This document shows positions 5,573-11,672 of a stretch of DNA of 11,672 nt, piece after piece. The translations under genes were made by a program, and so were the position numbers. The stretch lies in NCBI GenBank assembly GCA_041946755.1, contig JBHGBB010000127.1, forward strand, positions 1 through 11,672, given 5' to 3'. Each line of letters opens with the position of its first letter. The first letter of the stretch is position 1. The notes below the pieces were generated by a model. The model was given only the letters and a program-made list of their open reading frames with translations. It did not search any database and was not told the DNA's origin. This DNA comes from JBHGBB01 sp041946755. GTDB taxonomy: Bacteria; UBP4; UBA4092; JAOAEQ01.

Positions 5573-8500
5573 ATGACTAAAAAACAAAAACAACTTAGTA
5601 ATCCTTTTTCGACTGGTGGAGGTGGTCCACTATTCGAAGCACATGTTCAGTCTTATTTAGTTGTACTCATGCTAACAGGTGGATTTGCACCATGTATGCC
5701 TAACTGGCCTATTAGTAAGATTAAATTACAAGGTAAATTTGCTGGTTATGATACGGATGATTTGATTGTTTTTGTCGAAGAACCTAATAATAAACAGCAA
5801 CGCAAGATCCTAGGTCAAATTAAGCATTCCGTTAGCATCTCTGAAAAGGATCCCCTATTCAACGAAATCATTCAGGCTGCTTGGAATGATTTCAACAATT
5901 CCAATTTGTTTTCTAAAGGAAAAGATTGCTTTGTCCTTATAACAGGTCCATTATGTTCTACGGATATAAACGATGTTAGAACCATTCTTGAATGGGTAAG
6001 GGAGTCGGAAAATGCCGATGAATTTATCAAAAAAGTTGGATTGGTAAAGTTTAGTAGTCGAGTAAAACAAAAAAAGTTACAAGCATTTAGAACGGCACTA
6101 AAAAATGCAAACAATGGTAATGCTGTTATAGATGAGGTTCTATATAATTTTTTAAAACATTTTTATCTTCTAGGGTTTGATTTGGATACCAAGACGGGGG
6201 TGACTTTATCATTTATACATTCCCTGATTGGTCAATATTCACCAGAAAATACTACAGCATTATGGACACAAATTATTAATGAAGTTCAATCTGCTAACAA
6301 GAACGCAGGTACTATTTCACTAGAAAGTATTCCTGATGATTTACGAAATGCATTCAAACGTCAAAATATCGCTGTTATTTCAGATGAATTAGCAACTAGT
6401 CAGTTACAAACAGTAAAACAAGATTGGAAACAAACCGCTTATGCTTCTGATTTGGCAATTGTTAATCTCCTTGGTTCTTGGTGTGATAAAAATGAAAATG
6501 ATCATATTATAGCTCAGAGACTTGCTAATAAAGATTATAATTCTTGGATTGTTAAAATCAGAGAAATACTACAATATCCTACTAATCCAATCGCTCTGAA
6601 AAATGGATTATGGACTATTACTGAACGTTATTCATTATGGCAGGATTTAGGAACCATGCTTTTCGATAATAATCTAGACATGTTTAAGCAATGCATTGTC
6701 GATGTCCTTACAGAGCGTGATCCGCAATTTGAGTTACCTGCTGAAGAACGATATATGGCTAACATTCATGGAAAGGTTTTGAAACATTCACCAGAGCTCC
6801 GTAAGGGTTTGGCTGAAAGTTTGGCTCTTCTTGGTAATAAATATGATGTTTTAACTAATTGTACACAAAATAAACCCGAAACTATTGCAGTTCTGACGTT
6901 GCGTGAAATATTTTCTAATGCGGACTGGAAGTTATGGGCTAGTTTAAATGACCTTCTTCCCCTCTTAGCCGAAGCAGCACCTGATGAATTTTTAGGGATT
7001 GTCGAAAATGCTTTACAACAATCGCTTTGTCCTTTCGATGTACTTTTCTCTCAGGAGGGAAAAGGTGCATTTGGCACAAATTATCTAACAGGATTGCTCT
7101 GGGGACTTGAAACACTTGCATGGGAAGAAAAATATTTAGTCCAAGTATGTGTGATTCTTGGTGAACTTGCCTCTCATGATCCAGGTGGAAATTGGGCTAA
7201 TAGACCGATAAATTCAGTTTTAACAATTTTACTTCCATGGCATCCACAGACTATCGCATCCATAGATAAGAGAAAAGTTGCTTTAAATACTCTTCTGAAG
7301 GAAAATCCAACAATTGCATGGAAGGTTCTAATAAGTTTGCTGCATAATCAACAACGGATAACTATGGGATCTCATAAACCTTCATGGCGTAGTTCTATAC
7401 CTGATAATTGGAAAGTGAATGTTACTAAATATGATTATTGGGAACAAGTTTATTATTATGGAGATCTTGCTGTTGAAATGGCTGGTTATGATATAGAAAA
7501 GCTTGTAGAACTTGTTAATCATCTTGATAATTTATCTCAAGCTTCTTTCGAAAAAGTTATGAAACTCTTATCCTCTGAATTTGTTAACAATAAACCAGAA
7601 AATATACATTTTACGCTTTGGACTAACCTTACTGAATTTACTTCTAAGCATAGACGTTTTTCCAATGCAAAATGGGCTTTGAACGGAGATATTGTTTCGA
7701 GAATTGAAAGTATTACAACAAAATTTACTCCTAAAAATCCATTATACCTACATCGTAGGTTATTTAACAAACATTCCATAGATCTCTATGAAGAAAATGG
7801 AAATTGGGAAGAACAGCAGCAAAAGCTCGAAAAACACCGTCAAGAAGCTATAAAAGATATTATTGATTTTGGTGGAATTGATAGTATTATAACGTTTATT
7901 GAAACTGTTGATTTACCTTTCAATGTAGGATTCTCGCTCGGTATAATTGCACAGCCAAATATCGATTCATCCATATTACCACAGTTTTTAACAACTAATA
8001 ATAAAAATCTTTTACAATTTACTCATGGTTTTGTTTGGGGACGCCAAAGTAAATTTGGTTGGTCATGGGTTGATAAATTGGATAAAACGGACTGGTCAGT
8101 TATTCAAATTAGCCAATTTCTAAGCTATCTTCGTTTTACAGAGGAGACATGGAGGCGGGTATCCACATTGCTTGGTGATTCTGAAAGAGAATATTGGGTT
8201 AGAACAAATGCAAATCCATATGAAGCAGATTGCGACCTTGGAGTAGCCATAGATAAATTGATAGAATATCAAAGACCTTATGCAGCTATCAGTTGTATAT
8301 TTAAAATAGTCCATAATAGAAAACCGTTGGATAAGTCTAGAAGTGTGAAAGCTCTTCTTTCAGCATTATCTTCCACAGAATCTTTGAATACAATGGATGT
8401 ATATAAGATTGTTGAAATCATTAAAACTTTACAAAATGATCCTAGTACTGATCAGGAAGATCTTTTCAGAGTGGAGTGGGCTTACTTATCCATCCTTAAT

Positions 8501-9142
8501 GAATATCATGGTGCTTCACCAAAACTATTGGAAAATCGGCTTGCTTCTGATCCAGCTTTTTTCTGTAAAGTAATACGTCTTATTTATCGTTCAAAAAAAC
8601 AAGATAAACCTGAAAAAGAGCCTAGTGAACAACAAAAATTGATTGCTTCAAATGCATGGACATTACTTCATGAATGGAGAACTCCTCCAGGTAAACAGAT
8701 AGATGGTTCTTTTTCTAAACAACATTTCAGCGAGTGGCTAAAGCATGCTAAAACAATTTGTACGGAATCTGGCCATCTTGAGGTAGCATTAATTCATGTT
8801 GGGCAAGTTTTATTTTACAGTCCGCCTGACCCTCTAGGATTATGGATTGATCGAGTTGTTGCTGATGCCTTAAATGCTAAAGATGCTGAAGAAATGCGTA
8901 GAGGATTTTCTACGGAAGTGACTAATTCTCGCGGGGTTCACATGGTTGATCCAACAGGAAAACCTGAACGAGAACTAGCAGAACAGTATCGAAAAAAAGC
9001 TGAAGAAATTGATAATTCAGGCTATCAACGTTTTGCTGTTACGCTTAGAAATATTGCTGAGGAATATGATCAAGAAGCAAATCGAATTATCTCTGAACAC
9101 CAACAAGAAAGTACAATACCAACCCAAGATACAAAACTGTAA
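5573..9142 (+). CDS. Large nuclease-domain protein with long helical C-terminal region (candidate defence effector)
   Basis: A 1189-residue protein. The N-terminus (about 9-220) matches the pattern of a PD-(D/E)xK-fold dsDNA nuclease of the Cap4/DUF4297-like sort: NPFSTGGGGPLFE with E22, then GYDTDDLIVF with D60, D62 and D63, then a strand ending in LGQIKHS with Q82 and K84 as the QxK part of the site. KHFYLLGFDLD near 195-205 closes this domain. From about 225 to 1120 the chain is almost all helical and rich in Trp and Leu (for example LKHSPELRKGLAESLALLG, and GELASHDPGGNWANRP), as in HEAT-like scaffolds. The last 70 residues begin VDPTGKPERELAEQYR and look coiled-coil. No Walker A (GxxxxGK[ST]) is present, so it is not a STAND or NACHT NTPase. 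An in-frame TAG lies three codons upstream of the ATG, so the N-terminus is fixed, though no ribosome-binding site is visible. The role in phage defence is inferred. Confidence 0.85.
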   Translation: MTKKQKQLSNPFSTGGGGPLFEAHVQSYLVVLMLTGGFAPCMPNWPISKIKLQGKFAGYDTDDLIVFVEEPNNKQQRKILGQIKHSVSISEKDPLFNEIIQAAWNDFNNSNLFSKGKDCFVLITGPLCSTDINDVRTILEWVRESENADEFIKKVGLVKFSSRVKQKKLQAFRTALKNANNGNAVIDEVLYNFLKHFYLLGFDLDTKTGVTLSFIHSLIGQYSPENTTALWTQIINEVQSANKNAGTISLESIPDDLRNAFKRQNIAVISDELATSQLQTVKQDWKQTAYASDLAIVNLLGSWCDKNENDHIIAQRLANKDYNSWIVKIREILQYPTNPIALKNGLWTITERYSLWQDLGTMLFDNNLDMFKQCIVDVLTERDPQFELPAEERYMANIHGKVLKHSPELRKGLAESLALLGNKYDVLTNCTQNKPETIAVLTLREIFSNADWKLWASLNDLLPLLAEAAPDEFLGIVENALQQSLCPFDVLFSQEGKGAFGTNYLTGLLWGLETLAWEEKYLVQVCVILGELASHDPGGNWANRPINSVLTILLPWHPQTIASIDKRKVALNTLLKENPTIAWKVLISLLHNQQRITMGSHKPSWRSSIPDNWKVNVTKYDYWEQVYYYGDLAVEMAGYDIEKLVELVNHLDNLSQASFEKVMKLLSSEFVNNKPENIHFTLWTNLTEFTSKHRRFSNAKWALNGDIVSRIESITTKFTPKNPLYLHRRLFNKHSIDLYEENGNWEEQQQKLEKHRQEAIKDIIDFGGIDSIITFIETVDLPFNVGFSLGIIAQPNIDSSILPQFLTTNNKNLLQFTHGFVWGRQSKFGWSWVDKLDKTDWSVIQISQFLSYLRFTEETWRRVSTLLGDSEREYWVRTNANPYEADCDLGVAIDKLIEYQRPYAAISCIFKIVHNRKPLDKSRSVKALLSALSSTESLNTMDVYKIVEIIKTLQNDPSTDQEDLFRVEWAYLSILNEYHGASPKLLENRLASDPAFFCKVIRLIYRSKKQDKPEKEPSEQQKLIASNAWTLLHEWRTPPGKQIDGSFSKQHFSEWLKHAKTICTESGHLEVALIHVGQVLFYSPPDPLGLWIDRVVADALNAKDAEEMRRGFSTEVTNSRGVHMVDPTGKPERELAEQYRKKAEEIDNSGYQRFAVTLRNIAEEYDQEANRIISEHQQESTIPTQDTKL

Positions 9143-9182
9143 CTCTCCCTACCCAACCTAGATTTTATCTTGGCCTTGTATC

Positions 9183-9203
9183 GAACGAGATAATATCTCG
9201 TTC
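9183..9203. repeat. Perfect 10-base dyad after the nuclease gene (possible terminator)
   Basis: GAACGAGATA and TATCTCGTTC pair fully around a single central A, starting 40 bases after the stop codon. The position fits a transcription end, but TTCATCCC follows rather than a T-run, so intrinsic termination is doubtful. It also marks the right edge of the AT-rich segment and could instead be a protein-binding or recombination site. Confidence 0.45.
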
Positions 9204-9254
9204 ATCCCAACCCCGAGGTAAAATTACCGCAATTAAAGTCAGAATAGGGATTAG

Positions 9255-9458
9255 ATGAAGAAAAAAATTAATAACCATCCGGTTCTGCAGAAGGATGAAA
9301 AACTGAAAGAACTTTCTTGGGTAAGCTTATATCAGATGAACAGACTTAAACTCGTTCTAAGAACCATTCAAATTTCGACCAACAGGTCCTCTCCATGGAA
9401 TCAACATCGGAACTATCTTTTGGTACTGCCGATACTTATCACCAAACTCAGTGACTAA
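9255..9458 (+). CDS. Doubtful small ORF or gene remnant
   Basis: A 67-codon ORF whose first 35 codons (MKKKINNHPVLQKDEKLKELS and onward) lie in free sequence. They look like a charged, helical, possibly real N-terminus. The rest runs antisense through the 3' end of the methyltransferase-family gene and reads like a shadow. A weak AGGGAT lies close before the ATG. It may be a short remnant of a gene cut off when neighbouring DNA was rearranged, or chance. I do not recognise it. Confidence 0.2.
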   Translation: MKKKINNHPVLQKDEKLKELSWVSLYQMNRLKLVLRTIQISTNRSSPWNQHRNYLLVLPILITKLSD

Positions 9459-10097
9459 ATCTCGCTCTTCAAGATAAGTACCTAGGATAACCCATACTGT
9501 CCATAAGACATTAAAGAGTAATCGGTCTACCCTCAATTCGGGTGTTGACCAGATGAGAACCAGCATATAAAAATATAACGGATGACGTACCCATAGATAA
9601 GGGCCTTTAATGACACAATCCGATGTTTGGAGTTGCTCCCCGCGTAGCTGAACTATAATCGGTATTTTGCCAAAGGGATCGAACGCTCCCAGCGCTCGAA
9701 CCCCCCAGATAAACCCGAGTATAGCTAGTATGGTTATTGCCCAAGGTATTACCTGCAATATTCCATGTATCTGGTAGATAATCGTCGGTGATGTCTGCCA
9801 GAATAGTACCATTACGATAAGTGCTACCCCAGACGCGATTGAATATATCGCCGAATGATAGTATCGTGGGATAGATAGAGAGAGCCAAGTACGAAACGAT
9901 CCCCGAATCATTCCGCTATGCTGAATAAAGAATAATAGGGAAAGCAACCCATCAAAAACTAGCGAGTTTAGTTCAGAGATATCGAATCGGATAAAGGTAA
10001 ACGGTCCAAAGATGATAAAAGCGTAAAAGAGAAGTAACGAGCCGCCGCCAATAACCAAGGAGAGAAAAATAATTGTATAAGCGATAAACCGAATCAT
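9357..10097 (-). CDS. NnrU/MddA-like integral membrane methyltransferase-family protein
   Basis: A 246-residue protein with about six membrane segments (roughly 5-35, 47-63, 85-103, 112-133, 170-185, 193-208). It carries the marks of the isoprenylcysteine/phospholipid methyltransferase superfamily: GPYLWVRHPLY (165-175, R171-H172-P173) and LEERDLVTEFGDKYRQY (209-225, E210-E211). The FFIQHSGMIR segment (56-65, Q59-H60-S61) is the feature shared by NnrU and methanethiol S-methyltransferase (MddA) proteins. MddA makes dimethyl sulphide from methanethiol using S-adenosylmethionine, and NnrU is linked to nitric oxide metabolism. No neighbour here decides between them. GGAAAGG (10106-10112 on this strand) lies eight bases before the ATG. 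It is transcribed towards the nuclease gene and away from the permease gene. Confidence 0.82.
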   Translation of the reverse strand: MIRFIAYTIIFLSLVIGGGSLLLFYAFIIFGPFTFIRFDISELNSLVFDGLLSLLFFIQHSGMIRGSFRTWLSLSIPRYYHSAIYSIASGVALIVMVLFWQTSPTIIYQIHGILQVIPWAITILAILGFIWGVRALGAFDPFGKIPIIVQLRGEQLQTSDCVIKGPYLWVRHPLYFYMLVLIWSTPELRVDRLLFNVLWTVWVILGTYLEERDLVTEFGDKYRQYQKIVPMLIPWRGPVGRNLNGS

Positions 10098-10160
10098 ACC
10101 CTCTACCTTTCCAACCTTTAACGAATTAATAATACGCTTTATATTCGAACCTGCTGAATC

Positions 10161-10229
10161 GATAGTTAATTACCAAGAAAACATTGGTGTTATATCCAAA
10201 TTAAACTTATATCGATATCGTTAACTATC
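10161..10229. promoter_or_regulatory. Dyads in the divergent methyltransferase/permease spacer
   Basis: GATAGTTAA (10161-10169) and TTAACTATC (10221-10229) are exact inverted copies. Inside lie ACCAA-GAAAACA-TTGGT (10172-10188) and the palindrome ATATCGATAT (10209-10218). The grouping suggests operator or supercoiling-sensitive structure in the 346-base divergent spacer. AT-rich DNA gives such dyads by chance, so confidence is low. No convincing promoter for the minus-strand gene was found. Confidence 0.3.
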
Positions 10230-10311
10230 CTAACCTATTTATTTTTAAATGATTATACCTATAAATATCATAGAAGTCAATATAAAATAATTCCGACTCC
10301 AAATTTACCTC

Positions 10312-10341
10312 TTGACACCATTCCCGGCTCTATGCTTTAAT
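10312..10341 (+). promoter_or_regulatory. Sigma-70-type promoter of the permease gene
   Basis: TTGACA (10312-10317) and TTTAAT (10336-10341) are separated by 18 bases. Transcription would start near 10348, within the dyad at 10344-10359. Confidence 0.7.
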
Positions 10342-10343
10342 AT

Positions 10344-10359
10344 ATGAATATATGTTCAT
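10344..10359. promoter_or_regulatory. Operator-like dyad ATGAATATATGTTCAT at the permease promoter
   Basis: Fourteen of sixteen bases are symmetric (ATGAA...TTCAT arms). It starts two bases after the -10 hexamer and covers the expected start of transcription, a position where a bound repressor would block initiation. Imperfect TGAA...TTCA dyads of this kind are typical of ArsR/SmtB-family metal- or arsenic-sensing repressors, which would suit an ArsP-type permease. No arsR gene is in the window. Confidence 0.45.
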
Positions 10360-10374
10360 CTATTAATGGATGAA

Positions 10375-10432
10375 AATCCGAATATCGAATATCGAAATCC
10401 GAAACAATACTCAAATCTCAAATTCCAAATAA
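10375..10432 (+). repeat. AATATCGAAATCCG-type dispersed repeat in the permease leader
   Basis: Words AATCCGAATATCG, AATATCGAAATCCG, AAATCTCAAATTCC follow one another. This is a familiar spacer repeat type of environmental bacterial genomes. It lies between promoter and preferred start of the permease gene. An ATG in the permease frame at 10366 would translate it as an Asn-rich 26-residue extension. Confidence 0.65.
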
Positions 10433-10443
10433 AAGTAATTATT

Positions 10444-11643
10444 ATGAATGCTAAGGAACAAATTCTCCCTGCATGCAAATGTGAGGGAGAAGTAACTTCA
10501 GCTCCTCATACAGACCCAAATCCGCAGCCGATTTATCTGGTTCTGGTTAAAGGATTGGGGATACTCATCCTATGGCTGGCAATTTATTGGTATCTCCAGC
10601 CGTTCGCTGATTGGCTGACCTATACCCTACTCCGGTTTCCAGCTGATAGTCATTTAGGGAGTGCTATATCGTTTTTCGTTTATGAAGTGCCGAAAATCTT
10701 AATGCTCTTATCTCTAATCGTATTCGTGGTCGGGATAATCCGAACTTTTTTCACCCCGGAACGTACCCGCCAGATACTTGCCGGGCATCGGGAAACCTAT
10801 GGGAATATTCTCGCTGCCGGGTTAGGGATTGTTACCCCGTTCTGTTCCTGTTCAGCGATCCCATTATTTATCGGGTTCCTTAAGGCCGGGGTGCCCCTTG
10901 GCGTAACCTTCTCATTCCTGATATCATCCCCAATGATAAATGAAGTTGCAGTAATCTTATTATTCGGTATGTTCGGCTGGAAAGTAGCCATGCTCTATAT
11001 CGGTACCGGGTTGGTTATCGCTATCCTCGCCGGCTGGACTATCGGCCGGCTGAAAATGGAAAAGTATGTCGAACCGTGGGTATATAATATGCCGGGAGGG
11101 AAAAAGAACCTAACTGAAGACCGAAAAACGGAAGAACGGAAGAACGGAATAACTAATGATTCTGATGAGAAACCGATTTCCGGTTCGGAAGCCGGTGCCC
11201 TCGATATACCGGAAACTGAATCAATTTCCTGGTCAGTTCGAATCCTTGCTGGGAAACAGGCGATGCTCGAAATCGTCGGGAAAGTATGGCCGTTCCTCTT
11301 AATCGGGATCGCAGTCGGAGCCGGGATTCATGGCTATGTTCCGGAAGGGTTCATGGCGAAATTAATGGGTAAACATATTTGGTGGTCGGTCCCGGTAGCG
11401 GTTCTAATCGGCATCCCATCGTATTCCAATGCTGCCGGAATTATCCCGATCGTTCATTCTTTATTAGAAAAAGGTGCCGCGTTAGGTACCACCTTAGCGT
11501 TTATGATGGCAGTTATCGCGATCTCGTTACCGGAGATGATTATTTTAAGGAAAGTATTAAAACTCCGGATGCTCTTGGTATTCATCGGGATTATTACTAT
11601 CGGTATTATTCTGGTCGGATACCTGTTTAATCTGATATTATAA
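10444..11643 (+). CDS. ArsP-type permease (DUF318 / PF03773 family)
   Basis: A 400-residue polytopic inner-membrane permease. The two family signatures are present: TPFCSCSAIPLFIGFLKAGV (about 131-150) with SSPMINEVAV (about 161-170), and in the second half GIPSYSNAAGIIPIV (about 323-337). The protein is a duplicated half-unit with about four membrane segments per half. A charged hydrophilic loop (about 214-264) joins the halves and includes an octamer-repeat-encoded stretch. Characterised relatives export trivalent organoarsenicals; others are only annotated as predicted permeases. The N-terminus has PACKCEGE with cysteines 11 and 13, and CSCS supplies two more, possible arsenical or metal ligands. 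The ATG at 10444 is preferred over 10366, which would translate a spacer repeat; neither has a good ribosome-binding site. The gene has its own promoter and a dyad. Confidence 0.9.
   Translation: MNAKEQILPACKCEGEVTSAPHTDPNPQPIYLVLVKGLGILILWLAIYWYLQPFADWLTYTLLRFPADSHLGSAISFFVYEVPKILMLLSLIVFVVGIIRTFFTPERTRQILAGHRETYGNILAAGLGIVTPFCSCSAIPLFIGFLKAGVPLGVTFSFLISSPMINEVAVILLFGMFGWKVAMLYIGTGLVIAILAGWTIGRLKMEKYVEPWVYNMPGGKKNLTEDRKTEERKNGITNDSDEKPISGSEAGALDIPETESISWSVRILAGKQAMLEIVGKVWPFLLIGIAVGAGIHGYVPEGFMAKLMGKHIWWSVPVAVLIGIPSYSNAAGIIPIVHSLLEKGAALGTTLAFMMAVIAISLPEMIILRKVLKLRMLLVFIGIITIGIILVGYLFNLIL
11127..11150 (+). repeat. Three tandem octamers AACGGAAG inside the permease gene
   Basis: AACGGAAG at 11127-11134 and 11135-11142, then AACGGAAT at 11143-11150. 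They encode part of the charged loop between the two permease halves. An eight-base unit repeated three times keeps the reading frame. Confidence 0.75.
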
Positions 11644-11645
11644 CC

Positions 11646-11672
11646 AGTCCTAAGTCCTAAGTCCGAAGTCCG
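11646..11672 (-). repeat. Heptamer repeat array, inverted relative to the other two
   Basis: AGTCCTA, AGTCCTA, AGTCCGA, AGTCCG read as TCGGACT/TAGGACT heptamers on the minus strand, the same unit as at 1711-1738 and 4458-4485. It begins three bases after the permease stop and continues past the window. Confidence 0.75.

Noticed and set aside
5573..9142. STAND/NACHT NTPase in the large protein
   Set aside because: The size and nuclease head suggested it, but no GxxxxGK[ST] or following acidic strand motif could be found.
9607..9888. 93-codon minus-strand ORF overlapping the methyltransferase-family gene
   Set aside because: Same strand, different frame; the RHPLY and EERDL motifs identify the other frame as coding.

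Overview
The window reads as a bacterial chromosome segment, probably from an uncultured lineage. I cannot place the phylum from sequence alone. Housekeeping-type genes share a codon style rich in CCGG, ATCGGG and TTA-leucine. They are separated by spacers filled with short degenerate repeat families: CGCAGAG-type, GGACTTAAGACTT-type heptamers, CACGAAA-type, ATTGCGAG/GAAGCAAT-type, and AATATCGAAATCCG-type. Such spacer repeats are common in genomes of environmental bacteria. I found no tRNA, rRNA, CRISPR array, transposase or integrase.

Layout from left to right. (1) 1-360, minus: the N-terminal part of a ParB-like protein that runs off the window and carries a repeat-derived insertion. (2) 680-1693: a member of the adenosine deaminase family with a full set of metal ligands. 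(3) 1988-2439: a small antitoxin and an overlapping RelE/ParE-family toxin. (4) 2693-4304: a lipoprotein and a polytopic membrane protein of unknown function, behind a clear sigma-70-type promoter. (5) 4305-4756: a spacer built from repeats. (6) 4757-9142: two markedly more AT-rich genes behind a perfect-consensus promoter, one for an unknown 227-residue protein and one for a 1189-residue protein. The larger has an N-terminal PD-(D/E)xK-type nuclease domain and a very long helical C-terminal region. (7) 9357-10097, minus: an NnrU/MddA-like integral membrane methyltransferase-family protein. (8) 10444-11643: an ArsP-type (DUF318) permease with its own promoter and an operator-like dyad.

The most interesting part is 4694-9142. 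Its base composition and codon use differ from both flanks. Hand counts of two 60-base samples inside gave 19/60 GC each, and of two flanking-gene samples 32/60 each. The large protein pairs a nuclease-like domain with a long repeat-type helical region and shows no NTPase motif. Together with the upstream protein it is a candidate anti-phage or conflict cassette. That role is inference: the sequence shows the composition shift, the nuclease motif set and the gene order, but not a function.

A second theme is that the spacer repeats do not stay in spacers. They appear in frame inside the ParB-like gene, in the central loop of the permease, and at the permease 5' end, where they decide the choice of start codon. 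One repeat type also sits at nearly the same distance upstream of two strong promoters.
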